Shown here: piece by piece, positions 52,053-61,995 of the stretch
Numbering within the stretch: position 1 is the first letter of the stretch
Layout of the letters: the number at the start of each line of letters is the position of its first letter
Origin: JBGTGG01 sp964398945
Lineage (GTDB): Bacteria > Bacteroidota > Bacteroidia > Cytophagales > Cyclobacteriaceae
Assembly (NCBI GenBank): GCA_964398945.1
Contig: CAYNOT010000009.1
Coordinates: 140,735-204,734 of the forward strand
Direction of reading: 5' to 3'
DNA length: 64,000 nucleotides
Made by a program: the position numbers and the translations under genes
Notes under the pieces: generated by a model
The model's database searches: none
Told to the model about the DNA's origin: nothing
The model's input: the letters and a program-made list of their open reading frames with translations, nothing else

Positions 52053-53409
52053 ACTGTTTAATTTTATAATAAAGGGTTGATCTGTCTATATTCAAAGCGT
52101 CAGCGGCTTTTGTTTTGTTGTACCGGTATTTCACAAGCGCATTCACGATCAACTGCTTTTCTTGTTCCATGTTGTGTTCTTTTATGCTGAGCCCGGTTGA
52201 TTGAAAAACTGAATCCGGTTCAATAGCAACACCCGGTTGGTTTTTCATACTTCTGTCCTTTACCCCGGCAGGCAAAACCTCCGGCGTGATTTCAGTGCCC
52301 GGAGCAAGCAGGATAGCCCTTCGGATAATATTTCTCAACTCCCGTAAATTGCCTGGCCAGTGGTAGGCCTGGAAAATATCCCGGACTTCGGTTGAAATAA
52401 CCATGGTTGGCTTTTCCAATTCTTTGCAAGCCTGTTGAATAAAAAAATCACAGAACTCATCTAAATCATCCAGGCGCTCCCGCAATGGTGGCACCTGCAA
52501 TTCAAATTCATTAAGCCTGTGGTACAAATCATTTCTAAAACGGCTATCATCCCCGTTTATACTCAACTTGTGGTTTGTTGCTGCCACCAACCGAACATCT
52601 ACAGGGATTTCCTGGTTGCCACCAACTTTTTTAATGGATTTTTCCTGTATTGCCCGCAGCAACGAGACCTGCACCTCATAGGGTAAGTTTCCAACCTCAT
52701 CCAAAAAAAGTGTTCCGCCATGCGCTGATTCAAACAGGCCCTTTTTATCCATATTCGCTCCTGTAAAAGCTCCTTTGACGTGGCCGAAAAACTCACTTCC
52801 TGCCAATTCAATGGAAAGTGCACCACAATCCACAGCTACAAACGGCTTCCCGCTCCGTCTACTCATTCTATGGATTGTTCTTGCTATATGTTCTTTGCCC
52901 GTTCCACTTTCACCAATAATGAGCACATTCATTTTGGTTGGGGAAACCACTGTAATATGTTTCCACAACTGGCTGGTTTTATAATTTTTCCCAACGACAT
53001 ATCCACTTATATCTTCCGGTTGCTGTTTCGAATTGACGTGGCCTTCTGGCCGGGTGAGGGCCAGGTCAATGACTTTCAAGAGTTCATCAGGATTGACAGG
53101 TTTTGTTACAAATTCAAAGGCACCAAGTTTTATGGAATCGACCGCTACGCGTATATCCGCATAGTTCGTGATTAAAATAACAGGTAAACCCTGATAGCGT
53201 GATTTTACCTTTTCGATAAGTTGCAATCCATCCATACCCGGTAGTTTATAATCTGCCAGTACCAGATCATACTTCGTGTTGGCCAATTCCGCAAGCGCAC
53301 TATTGGAACTGTAAACAGATGTTGTCTTAAAGTTTTGTCGTTCGAGATAATTGCTTACTAACCCATTAAAGGATGGATCATCATCTACAACTAATATCCT
53401 CATGCCCAT
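52036..53409 (-). CDS. NtrC-type sigma-54-dependent response regulator
   Basis: 457 residues. The receiver domain (1-120) has the phospho-Asp in LVLADYKLPGMDG and KPVNPDELLKV. The AAA+ domain (145-370) has Walker A GESGTGKEHIART, the full sigma-54 contact loop GAFTGA, Walker B GGTLFLDEVGN and the R-finger region FRNDLYHRLNEFELQVPPLRER. The C-terminal Fis-type HTH (YRYNKTKAADALNIDRST) binds enhancer sites. All elements for activating sigma-54 promoters are present. No kinase is adjacent; the hybrid kinase at 47.8 kb is a possible but unproven partner. Confidence 0.94.
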   Translation of the reverse strand: MGMRILVVDDDPSFNGLVSNYLERQNFKTTSVYSSNSALAELANTKYDLVLADYKLPGMDGLQLIEKVKSRYQGLPVILITNYADIRVAVDSIKLGAFEFVTKPVNPDELLKVIDLALTRPEGHVNSKQQPEDISGYVVGKNYKTSQLWKHITVVSPTKMNVLIIGESGTGKEHIARTIHRMSRRSGKPFVAVDCGALSIELAGSEFFGHVKGAFTGANMDKKGLFESAHGGTLFLDEVGNLPYEVQVSLLRAIQEKSIKKVGGNQEIPVDVRLVAATNHKLSINGDDSRFRNDLYHRLNEFELQVPPLRERLDDLDEFCDFFIQQACKELEKPTMVISTEVRDIFQAYHWPGNLRELRNIIRRAILLAPGTEITPEVLPAGVKDRSMKNQPGVAIEPDSVFQSTGLSIKEHNMEQEKQLIVNALVKYRYNKTKAADALNIDRSTLYYKIKQYKIDC

Positions 53410-53578
53410 ATTGATAATTTCATCCTTAAACTGTATTCATCACAAAAATAATATAAATAGGTTGCAATCTGTTAAACACTTGCCGGTCTTTCATTTTGGA
53501 TACTTTTTTATTGTTTTCATTAAGTTGAAGATCACCCGGAAAACATATACCTTAAAATGATCAAACTAAAAATGCCAC

Positions 53579-53953
53579 ATGGAATATACTATAAAATCAA
53601 TTCGCCCCTTTATCGGTGCAAAAAATTTTGAAACTTCACGGAATTTTTATCTCGATTTGGGTTTTACTGAATTTAAAATACCCGAAAGTAAAATGTCGCT
53701 CTTTTCAATAAAAGGCTTCGGCTTTTATTTACAGAATGCTTATGTCAAAGATTGGGTCGATAATTCAATGCTGTTTTTGGAAGTTGAGAATCTTGAAGAT
53801 CATTTGGTTGAACTAAAGAAAATCAACCTGGAAGAAAAGTATACCGGTGTTCGTATTTCCAAAATACACCACAATGATTGGGGAAATGAATTCTTCATTC
53901 ACGATCCCAGCGGTATCCTTTGGCATATTGGTGAGTTCAACACCAATCCATAG
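53579..53953 (+). CDS. VOC (glyoxalase/bleomycin-resistance) family protein
   Basis: 124 residues forming a single VOC beta-alpha-beta-beta-beta unit pair: SIRPFIGAKNFETSRNFYLD (FIGAKDFE...Y.DLGF pattern), SLFSIKGFGFYLQN and NEFFIHDPSGILWHIGEF at the C terminus, with the metal-ligand Glu/His positions partly retained. It could be a small-molecule binding or resistance protein; the substrate is unknown. A -7-like sequence is not clear. It is divergent to the NtrC-type regulator across 169 bp. Confidence 0.85.
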   Translation: MEYTIKSIRPFIGAKNFETSRNFYLDLGFTEFKIPESKMSLFSIKGFGFYLQNAYVKDWVDNSMLFLEVENLEDHLVELKKINLEEKYTGVRISKIHHNDWGNEFFIHDPSGILWHIGEFNTNP

Positions 53954-54076
53954 TTATTCATCCTTCAACACATCCAAATGTATTGAACTCATTCAGTACG
54001 CGAACTTCTCCAGCCACTTTCCCATAGCATATCCCAAAACATATACACGCTTAGAAAATAGTTCCTGATCATCATA

Positions 54077-56506
54077 TCATTCTGCTTTTAATACTTCCAC
54101 AGGATTGATCCTTGATGCTTTAAAAGATTGATAGCTCACGGTTATCCAGGTGATGAGCAAGACGGCAATCCCGGCAAGGACAAACGGCCACGCCCCTACC
54201 TCTACCTGATAGGCAAACTGGCTAAGCCATTGTTGAGTAACATACCATGCGATCGGGACCGAAATCACAAACGCAACCACAATCAAGCGGGTGAAATTCC
54301 TGTTCAATAACATTACCACCTGTGATGAAGATGCACCGACCACTTTTCGAACACCAATTTCTTTTTTGCGTCTTTCGCCAGCGTATGTCACCAACCCCAC
54401 CAACCCAATCGAGGCAATCAAAATGGACAACGTAGTGAACAAGGAAAACAAACCACCCATGCGTACTTCTTCTTTGTATTGCTGCTCCCATTCTTCATCG
54501 AGAAAGGAATATTCAAGCGGTGTGTGATCCGCCATTGCCTTCCATCCTTTTTCAATTGCGCCAATTACAGAAGCTGTTTGTCCTTCCTTTACTTTTAAAA
54601 CAACAACGCGCGAATCCCCCCATAGAGGTGAATCAATATGGGTAAACATGGCGGGGTCGATAGCACGGTGAAGGGAAATGTAATGATAGTCTTTCACTAC
54701 TCCAATAACTTCCAGTTTTCCTGTATAATCAGTAATGTATTTGCCTATTGCATCTTCGGGCGACCATCCAAATGCGCGCCCGGTAGACTCCGTAACAACA
54801 ATTTTATATTGATCATACATACGCTCCTTTTCGAACATCCTTCCGGCTACCAACTTGAGCCCCAGTGCATCAAAGTAATGTTCATCAATCTTTACCTGGC
54901 TGATGGAAATTTTCACCCCACCTCCTTCATCACCAAAAATATCTTCAAATGAACCCCTGCCCGGAACGCTCATAGCGATAGAAGCAGTTTCGACACCTGC
55001 GTAATTTTTCAACTCTTCGCGAAATGAAACCAACTGATCGCCCAGTTTTTCAGCATTGCCAATAACCAATATGTTTTCGCGATCAAAACCAACATCAGCA
55101 TTTCTAAAAAATTCAAGTTGATTATGGACCACAACCGTAACGACCATAAAAACAATGGAGATAACATATTGCAGGCCCACCAGTCCATTTCGCATGGCAG
55201 CACCTTGCACACCCGATGTCCTTCCTTTCAATACGCTGGCAGGTTGAAAAGACGTAAGGTAAAGCGCGGGATAAAGCCCGGCCAACACACCAATAAAAAA
55301 TGGAAGGACCGGTATCAACCATATCAACAGCGGGTCGTTCCAAATGGAAAAATTTAATTGCAGGTCAAAGAAAGAAGCGATCAGGATGCGCAACAATTCC
55401 AATATTGCCAACCCCAAAATTGTGGCTACGATTGCAAGCAAAACCGACTCCAACTGAAATTGGATAAACAGGTTATGGCGCAACGCGCCCAACACTTTTT
55501 TCACCCCAACTTCCTTTGCCCGCGATTGCGACCGGGCCGTGGCAAGGTTCACATAGTTGATAACGGCAATGATCAAAACAAACAATGCCACAATCCCAAA
55601 GATGTACAGATAGCGGATATCACGTACCGTCCCTATTCGATTATCATTTCCATACAGATGGATTTTTTCAACAGGCACGAGCACAAACTTCCAATCCCCC
55701 TTTCCTGCCATAAAAGCATCAAAGTCCATTCCCAGTCTACTGGAGAAAGAGGGCTTTACATGAAGATCAACAATGGCTTGCATTTTTTCTTCAAATACAT
55801 TGGCGGATGTTCCGGGTTTTAATTTCACGTACGTTACCATTTGTGTCCAAATCCAACTCCATTCAAATTGTTTGGTTTTTGGGTTTGTATACATGGAGAT
55901 CAAATAATCAAAATGAAAATGTAAATTATCGGGCTGTGGCTTCGCAACACCGGTGATCTCTACCGGGGTTTTTTCATCACCAAAAAGCAATATCTTTCCC
56001 AGCGCAGGCTCATTGCCGAAAATCTTTGTTGCTACCTCAGCTGAGATTACTACTTTATTGATGCCCATCATTGCTGTTGCAGGGTCACCTTCTTTTAATG
56101 GGAAATCAAAAAACTCAAAGAAGGTTGAATCAGCCGCCAGGACATTGTCTTCATTAAAGACAAGGACCTGCCCATCGTTTTGCTGGTAGCGGACAAGATA
56201 TGCACCGGGCGTATTGATGCGCAAGACACTTTCTACTTCGGGATACTCATCACGCAATACAAGTCCTAATTGCGGGCCGCTGGAACTCATGATCCCTCCT
56301 TCCGGTGACCAGATCAATGTCTGGTCAATACGGTACAACCTATCAAGATCGGGATGGGTTTTATCATAGCTTGTTTCAAAGCGGATAAAACTCGTGATCA
56401 ATAAACAAACCGCAAGGCCCAACGCCAACCCTACAACATTGATCACTGCGAAATAGCGCTCCCGCAAAATATTTCGAACTGAAGATGTAAAATGATTTCT
56501 AAACAT
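54077..56506 (-). CDS. MacB/FtsX-type ABC transporter permease
   Basis: 809 residues. Each half follows the pattern of an N-terminal membrane span (about 20-42), a MacB periplasmic core (45-240) and a three-span FtsX domain (about 285-305, 340-360, 385-405), repeated after about 430, with the conserved ESVLLAIVATILG and the C-terminal GASSSQVVMLLNRNFTRLIV and INPVEVLKAE end. These large Bacteroidota permeases normally work with an ABC ATPase encoded elsewhere to remodel or export lipids or peptides across the envelope. It starts 4 bp after the upstream permease gene, forming one operon. Confidence 0.92.
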   Translation of the reverse strand: MFRNHFTSSVRNILRERYFAVINVVGLALGLAVCLLITSFIRFETSYDKTHPDLDRLYRIDQTLIWSPEGGIMSSSGPQLGLVLRDEYPEVESVLRINTPGAYLVRYQQNDGQVLVFNEDNVLAADSTFFEFFDFPLKEGDPATAMMGINKVVISAEVATKIFGNEPALGKILLFGDEKTPVEITGVAKPQPDNLHFHFDYLISMYTNPKTKQFEWSWIWTQMVTYVKLKPGTSANVFEEKMQAIVDLHVKPSFSSRLGMDFDAFMAGKGDWKFVLVPVEKIHLYGNDNRIGTVRDIRYLYIFGIVALFVLIIAVINYVNLATARSQSRAKEVGVKKVLGALRHNLFIQFQLESVLLAIVATILGLAILELLRILIASFFDLQLNFSIWNDPLLIWLIPVLPFFIGVLAGLYPALYLTSFQPASVLKGRTSGVQGAAMRNGLVGLQYVISIVFMVVTVVVHNQLEFFRNADVGFDRENILVIGNAEKLGDQLVSFREELKNYAGVETASIAMSVPGRGSFEDIFGDEGGGVKISISQVKIDEHYFDALGLKLVAGRMFEKERMYDQYKIVVTESTGRAFGWSPEDAIGKYITDYTGKLEVIGVVKDYHYISLHRAIDPAMFTHIDSPLWGDSRVVVLKVKEGQTASVIGAIEKGWKAMADHTPLEYSFLDEEWEQQYKEEVRMGGLFSLFTTLSILIASIGLVGLVTYAGERRKKEIGVRKVVGASSSQVVMLLNRNFTRLIVVAFVISVPIAWYVTQQWLSQFAYQVEVGAWPFVLAGIAVLLITWITVSYQSFKASRINPVEVLKAE

Positions 56507-56510
56507 ATTA

Positions 56511-58931
56511 TTATTCGTTTCGGATAATGGTGGCAGGGTTTACCAATGCAGCTTTCACAGACCGGTAGGTTACGGTAATGAATGTCAATACCAATGTGAT
56601 CATGATACCGATAGCGAAAACATTCCAGCCAATATCAACCTTGTACGCAAATGATTGAAGCCATTGGTCCATGGCAAACCAGGTTAGCGGTGCTGCTATT
56701 GCAAACGCAATCAACACCAGCAATAAAAAATCTTTTGAAAACAAAAGTGTGATCGTGGATACGGTGGCCCCCAATACTTTGCGAATGCCCACTTCTTTCA
56801 TCCGTTGTGTGGCCATAAAAGAAACGAGCCCGTACAAACCAAGGCAAGCAATAAAAATCGAGGTCCCGGCAAAAATTGAAAACAATGTAAAGAGCCTGCT
56901 TTCTGCTTTGTATAATTTCGACAGTTCTTCATCAAGAAATGAATAGCTATAGTAGTAGTCCGGATATAACTCTTTCCAATTCTTTTCCACAAAAGCCAGT
57001 GTTCCATCGATTTGGTTTGGCTTCAGGCGGATACCAGCGTTGAAATAAAAATAGGGGAAGTTGATGAGCACAACAGGCTCAATTGTTTTATGGAGCGAAG
57101 CGATATGAAAATCATCTACCACACCGATAACGGGCGCATTGATCCCATACAAACCAATTGTTAAATTTTTGCCAATAATATCTTCCGGGTTTGAAAAACC
57201 CATTTGCCTGGCAGCAGTGGCGTTGACTACCAACACGTAGCTCCTCTCCTCTTGCGGAACATCATCCAGCGTTTGCCGTTCCTGGCTTTCCGAAAACCAT
57301 TCGCCTGCCATTAATTTCAGTCCATAGGTTTCAAGGTAATTACGGTCTGCAACTTTTAAGCTCACATCAAATTCTTCGGCCTCCCCGCGCTCCGTCATAA
57401 AATACCAGGTGCTAATATTGTTTTCACTGGAAGGCGAGCCAACAGAAAAGCTGACATTTAAAATATCCGGGTTCGTTTCCAAGCGTTCTTTAAGTTGCAT
57501 CATCGTGGAGCTTTCGGTATCCGGCATTTGTACATCAATGATAAAGTCTTTATCAAAACCAAGCGGTTTGCTTTTGAAATACTCCACTTGCCGGGATACG
57601 ACAATGGTCCCGATAATCAACGCCTGGGCAATAAAAAACTGAAAAACCACCAATGCTTTTCGCAAGAACGCCCCGGATGAATGCGTTCCACTGATCTTGT
57701 TTTTAAGTACTTCATTCGGGCTGAACCCTGAAAGGACCAATGCCGGATAAAACCCAGAGAGGAAAGTTGTTGCCACAATTAGGATAACGAGGAATATCAT
57801 GATTTGCGGGCTTGTGAACAATGCCAGCTCCATTGATTTTTCAAGAAAAGAATTTAGCCAGGGAAGCGTCCACTCCACAAGGCAAAGCGAAACAAAAACA
57901 GTAAAAAGGATCAATAGAAATGTTTCCCCAAGAAAATAGGAAACCAATTGATGCCGTTGTGCGCCCAGGGTTTTTCGTATCCCAATCTCTTTCGACTTCC
58001 TGATAGCAAGCGCTGTGGCCAGGTTCACAAAATTTATACAGGCAACAAGCAAGATAAAAACCCCAATAATTGCCAATATAACCAGGTTGCTTCGCGATAC
58101 ACTACTGATGTTGGATGCGCCATCAGGATACAATCCACTAAAATGGATTTCCGACAAAGGTTGAAGAAAGTAATGTTGCTTTTCGGCATCCTCCGGTTTA
58201 AACTCCTTATCGATCAAACTTTTCAACCGTGCTTCAACCGATTCAATGCGCATTGCTTCCGGCAACACCACATAGCTAAAACCAGCAATGGACATGCCCC
58301 ACTCATCGACAGGAAGCCCAAGGAAATCCTCGTTGAACGAAGGCATGGAAACGATCATCGAAAATTGAATATGCGAAGCAGCAGGAGGATCCTTGATAAT
58401 CCCGGCAACGGAAAGTTCAATTTTATTTCCAACCATAATTTTGGCCTGCGAACCGATCGTCCCTAAACTTGCGGCCAACGATTCCGTAAGAAAAACCATC
58501 CCCGGTTGGCCAAGTGCTATGGTTGGGTTTCCTGAAACAACTTCGAAATCAAAAACATCAAAAAACAAAGAATCGGCAAAAACCACATCATCGATCAATC
58601 GTTTGTCCTGGCCAACCGAAAGAAGTGTAGTCCGCTCATAGTGGATTTGCGTGATAGGGACATCATCAAAATCATTTCGAAACGCTTTCGTAAATGGATA
58701 GGGCGTAACAGCAGTATGCTCTACCCCCGAAGCGTTGGTGGATTCGCGGACTACCCGGTAAATGCTTTTGTAGTTGGAATGAAACTTATCAAAAGCAACT
58801 TCATTTGAAATAATCAGGAAAATCAAAATGCAGGCAGTTACACCAACCGAAAGCCCGAGGATATTGAGCAAAGTGTACGACTTCGTTCTGGAGAAATTGC
58901 GAAAGGCCGAGGTCAGGTAATTCAAGATCAT
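56511..58931 (-). CDS. MacB/FtsX-type ABC transporter permease
   Basis: 806 residues, the paralogue of the next gene on the minus strand, with the same two-half architecture: N-terminal span (RTKSYTLLNILGLSVGVTAC), MacB periplasmic core, FtsX domain (KEIGIRKTLGAQRHQLVSYF), second core and C-terminal FtsX domain (MKEVGIRKVLGATVSTITLL). It ends VNPATIIRNE, the usual end for the family. The two permeases may pair as a heterodimer. No ABC ATPase gene is adjacent. The operon starts just after a -24/-12 sigma-54 promoter, and the divergent gene encodes a sigma-54 activator. Confidence 0.92.
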   Translation of the reverse strand: MILNYLTSAFRNFSRTKSYTLLNILGLSVGVTACILIFLIISNEVAFDKFHSNYKSIYRVVRESTNASGVEHTAVTPYPFTKAFRNDFDDVPITQIHYERTTLLSVGQDKRLIDDVVFADSLFFDVFDFEVVSGNPTIALGQPGMVFLTESLAASLGTIGSQAKIMVGNKIELSVAGIIKDPPAASHIQFSMIVSMPSFNEDFLGLPVDEWGMSIAGFSYVVLPEAMRIESVEARLKSLIDKEFKPEDAEKQHYFLQPLSEIHFSGLYPDGASNISSVSRSNLVILAIIGVFILLVACINFVNLATALAIRKSKEIGIRKTLGAQRHQLVSYFLGETFLLILFTVFVSLCLVEWTLPWLNSFLEKSMELALFTSPQIMIFLVILIVATTFLSGFYPALVLSGFSPNEVLKNKISGTHSSGAFLRKALVVFQFFIAQALIIGTIVVSRQVEYFKSKPLGFDKDFIIDVQMPDTESSTMMQLKERLETNPDILNVSFSVGSPSSENNISTWYFMTERGEAEEFDVSLKVADRNYLETYGLKLMAGEWFSESQERQTLDDVPQEERSYVLVVNATAARQMGFSNPEDIIGKNLTIGLYGINAPVIGVVDDFHIASLHKTIEPVVLINFPYFYFNAGIRLKPNQIDGTLAFVEKNWKELYPDYYYSYSFLDEELSKLYKAESRLFTLFSIFAGTSIFIACLGLYGLVSFMATQRMKEVGIRKVLGATVSTITLLFSKDFLLLVLIAFAIAAPLTWFAMDQWLQSFAYKVDIGWNVFAIGIMITLVLTFITVTYRSVKAALVNPATIIRNE

Positions 58932-58943
58932 ACTTTAATTTTT

Positions 58944-58970
58944 TACTGGGATCAGGCCAAAGCTATACCA
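58944..58970 (-). promoter_or_regulatory. Candidate sigma-54 promoter of the permease operon
   Basis: On the minus strand TGGTAT (from 58970) then AGCTT and TGGC puts the -24 GG at 58969-58968 and the -12 GC at 58957-58956, the exact spacing required for sigma-54 (one mismatch in the TTGC part). Transcription would start near 58944, 13 nt before the permease ATG at 58931. The adjacent divergent gene encodes an NtrC-type activator. Confidence 0.6.
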
Positions 58971-59049
58971 AAATCATAAACCATTGATAACCAATAGTAT
59001 TAAAGTAATATCCATTAAAACTTGTAACGAAAACGATACACCACATTAG

Positions 59050-59077
59050 TTGATTTCGCTACACTATCCTAGCTTTG
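59050..59077 (+). promoter_or_regulatory. Housekeeping promoter of the regulator-kinase operon
   Basis: TTG (59050-59052) and TAGCTTTG (59070-59077) are 17 bp apart, matching the Bacteroidota -33/-7 pattern. It faces away from the sigma-54 promoter of the permease operon, so the regulator would be made by the main sigma factor. Confidence 0.65.
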
Positions 59078-59090
59078 AAAAACCGAAATA

Positions 59091-60458
59091 ATGGAATCAG
59101 CGAAAATACTCATAATCGATGATGATACCGATGTGCTCGAAACAGCCCGCATGTTTTTAAAGCAGGAATTCAAAGACATCATTATCGAAAGCGATCCCGA
59201 CAGGATACCGGCATTGATGCAAAAACATACATTTGATGCCATCTTGTTGGATATGAACTTCAAGCGCGGGGTCAATGATGGCCATGAAGGGTTCTTTTGG
59301 TTGAACCGGATCATTGCGGTTGACCCCGATGCTGTTGTGATTTTAATCACCGCCTACGGTGAGGTTGACATTGCAGTAAAAGCGATGAAGCAAGGCGCTG
59401 TTGATTTTGTGTTGAAGCCGTGGAAAAACCAAAAGCTGCTTGCCACCATCCATGCTGCTATCCAATTACGGAAATCGAAAAGGGAATTGCAGAAAGCAAA
59501 TGCCGTGCGCGAAAAACTGAGCGCAGATGTAGACCAATCGTTTGTTGATTTTATTGGTGGGTCTACTGCCATCATGCGTGTCCGCGAATTAATTGAACGC
59601 GTTGCCACCACCGATGCGGATGTTTTGATCCTTGGTGAAAATGGAACGGGAAAAGAGTTGGTGGCACGGGCCATCCACCGCAAGTCAAATCGAAAAGACA
59701 ACGTGTTTATCAGTGTTGACCTTGGCGGGATAACGGAGACACTTTTCGAGAGCGAACTTTTTGGCCACGTGAAAGGTGCATTTACCGATGCGCGTCAAGA
59801 CAAACCCGGGCGGTTTGAAATTGCATCCGGTGGAACATTGTTCCTTGATGAAATTGGAAACCTGTCCCTCCCACTGCAATCCAAATTGCTCACCGCCATT
59901 CAGCAACGAAAAATCCAGCGTGTCGGATCGAACCAGGAAACCCCCATTGACATCCGATTGTTATGTGCCACCAACATGCCGTTGTACGATATGGTTGCCG
60001 AAAAGGAATTCCGCCAGGATTTATTGTACCGTATCAACACAGTGGAAATACGTGTACCGCCATTGCGCGAGCGCGAAGAAGATATCCCCTTGCTTGCGGG
60101 CCACTTTCTGAAAAGCTTTTGCAAAAAATATAAGAAGCCGCCCCTCTCCATTGAGAAACCGGTGATGGCCAAAATCCAAAAGTACCATTGGCCCGGCAAC
60201 ATCCGTGAACTGCAACACGCCATAGAGCGGGCAGTGATTTTAAATGATGGGAACACCATCCAGTCACCGGATGTTTTGATCAGTGGCGTAAGCAAAAACA
60301 AAAAGAATACGTTCGAGGCGCGGACACTTGATGAGATGGAGAAACATTTCATTTTACAAACACTGGATGACCATGGCGGAAACGTAAGCCAAACCGCAAA
60401 GAAATTAGGGCTTACCCGCACGGCTTTATACAGGCGCATGAAAAAACATAATCTTTGA
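59091..60458 (+). CDS. NtrC-type response regulator with GAFTDA loop
   Basis: 455 residues. The receiver domain has DDDTDVLETARMFL and the phosphorylated Asp in ILLDMNFKRG, a more elaborate loop (NDGHEGFFW) than usual. The AAA+ domain has Walker A GENGTGKELVARA, Walker B GGTLFLDEIGN and arginine-finger segment FRQDLLYRINTVEIRVPPLRERE. The loop that touches sigma-54 reads GAFTDA (229-234) instead of GAFTGA. The Fis-type HTH is NVSQTAKKLGLTRTALYRRM. It is translationally coupled (4-bp ATGA overlap) to the histidine kinase and probably activates the divergent permease operon. Confidence 0.94.
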   Translation: MESAKILIIDDDTDVLETARMFLKQEFKDIIIESDPDRIPALMQKHTFDAILLDMNFKRGVNDGHEGFFWLNRIIAVDPDAVVILITAYGEVDIAVKAMKQGAVDFVLKPWKNQKLLATIHAAIQLRKSKRELQKANAVREKLSADVDQSFVDFIGGSTAIMRVRELIERVATTDADVLILGENGTGKELVARAIHRKSNRKDNVFISVDLGGITETLFESELFGHVKGAFTDARQDKPGRFEIASGGTLFLDEIGNLSLPLQSKLLTAIQQRKIQRVGSNQETPIDIRLLCATNMPLYDMVAEKEFRQDLLYRINTVEIRVPPLREREEDIPLLAGHFLKSFCKKYKKPPLSIEKPVMAKIQKYHWPGNIRELQHAIERAVILNDGNTIQSPDVLISGVSKNKKNTFEARTLDEMEKHFILQTLDDHGGNVSQTAKKLGLTRTALYRRMKKHNL

Positions 60459-61816
60459 TGGTCTATAAACGGTTCTATATCCAGGTAATCATTCGTGTGC
60501 TGTTGCTGCTGGTCAGTTCGCTTGTGCTTGGATTTATTTTTGGTGACGAACGGCTTTTTTTTAATCAAATAATCGTGGGCATCTTCTTGGTTTTACAAGT
60601 ATTGGAATTTATCCGCTACGTGAACCATACCAACCGGGAGTTGGCCCGGCTTTTTCTGGCGGTGAAGCACGAAGATTTTTCGGCCTCCTTTCAACAAGCG
60701 GGCATGGGGAAATCTTTTACGCAACTACAGGAAAGCATAACCGCATTGATCAAATCATTTAAGCAAGTGAAGATTGAAAAAGAAGCACAGTTTCAATTTT
60801 TACAAATGCTGGTGCGGCAGTTGCACATCGGTATTATTACCATTGAAAATGAATCGGATATTGTGCTCATCAACCCAACGGCCGAAACACTTTCCAACCT
60901 GAAAGGCGTAAAGAACTGGAAACTCGTAAAACAGTTGAACCCCGGCTTTTACAATGAGGTCACGAATTTAGGTGGTGAAGGAAGGAAACTCGTCACGCTT
61001 GCACAAAACAATCAAACCAAAGTATTGGCATTGGATGTGAGAACCTTGTTGATCCTTGAACAACCTATTGTATTAATTACTTTTCAGGACATCAACAATG
61101 AATTGGAACAAAAAGAATTCGAAGCCTGGAACCGGTTGATCCGGGTTTTAACGCATGAAATTATGAATTCCGTTACGCCCATCTCTTCCTTAACAGAAAC
61201 CATGAAAAGTATGCTGGAAGATAAAAGCGGTAAACAAAAAAAGAAAGAAAACATTGAAGAAGAAACCATAGCCGACTTACGGTTCTCGATTGAAACCATC
61301 CACAAGCGAAGCGAAGGGTTGCTGGGTTTTGTTGATACGTATCGGAAGCTCACAAAAATCCCTAAGCCAAATAAAAGTATTGTGCAGGTTGTCCAGCTTC
61401 TCTCTTCTGTGAAACAGTTGATGGGGACAGGGTTAATGTTAAAAGGAATTGAACTAACGATCCATGTTGATCCGGAAAACCTTTCCGTCAACCTGGACGA
61501 AAAACTAATAGAGCAAGTGTTGATAAACCTTGTCACCAATAGTAGTCATGCGCTTATTGGGGTTGAACAACCCGTCATTGATTTGACCGCCTCTGAAGAA
61601 GGGAATAGCACAAAAATTATGGTGAAGGACAATGGAAGAGGGATTCCCCCGGAAGTACTTCCAGAAATTTTTGTCCCGTTTTACTCAACCAAAAAAGAAG
61701 GGTCGGGGATTGGGTTGAGTTTATCAAAACAAATCATGCACCTGCACCATGGTTCCATCAAAGTGGAATCCATTGAGGGTGAGGGTGCATTATTTACACT
61801 TCAGTTCCCGGGATAA
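60455..61816 (+). CDS. Membrane sensor histidine kinase (NtrB-like)
   Basis: 453 residues. Two membrane spans (about 7-27, 33-50) leave almost no periplasmic loop, so the signal is sensed in the membrane or cytoplasm. A coiled linker and PAS-like region (about 115-220, HIGIITIENESDIVLINPTA) precede HisKA with the phosphoacceptor in VLTHEIMNSVTPISS, and HATPase_c with NLVTNSSHALIG (N box), VKDNGRGIPPE and STKKEGSGIGLSLSKQIM. It is the cognate kinase of the overlapping regulator gene. It is similar to the kinases next to MacB/FtsX-type permeases elsewhere in Bacteroidota. Confidence 0.93.
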   Translation: MMVYKRFYIQVIIRVLLLLVSSLVLGFIFGDERLFFNQIIVGIFLVLQVLEFIRYVNHTNRELARLFLAVKHEDFSASFQQAGMGKSFTQLQESITALIKSFKQVKIEKEAQFQFLQMLVRQLHIGIITIENESDIVLINPTAETLSNLKGVKNWKLVKQLNPGFYNEVTNLGGEGRKLVTLAQNNQTKVLALDVRTLLILEQPIVLITFQDINNELEQKEFEAWNRLIRVLTHEIMNSVTPISSLTETMKSMLEDKSGKQKKKENIEEETIADLRFSIETIHKRSEGLLGFVDTYRKLTKIPKPNKSIVQVVQLLSSVKQLMGTGLMLKGIELTIHVDPENLSVNLDEKLIEQVLINLVTNSSHALIGVEQPVIDLTASEEGNSTKIMVKDNGRGIPPEVLPEIFVPFYSTKKEGSGIGLSLSKQIMHLHHGSIKVESIEGEGALFTLQFPG

Positions 61817-61995
61817 CCATCCTGCTTTGCCGATAGAATGGTTTGTGAACTATTCTATTTTATTGATGGCCCTTTAAAATCGCAAAAACAAATTGAGGGG
61901 ATATCTGTAGATTCGCGGGAAAGATGCAACGCGTATATGTGTACAAGGAGCGCGTATATGGTTGTTGTGCGCAAGGTGTTAAAACAAATAGTGCG

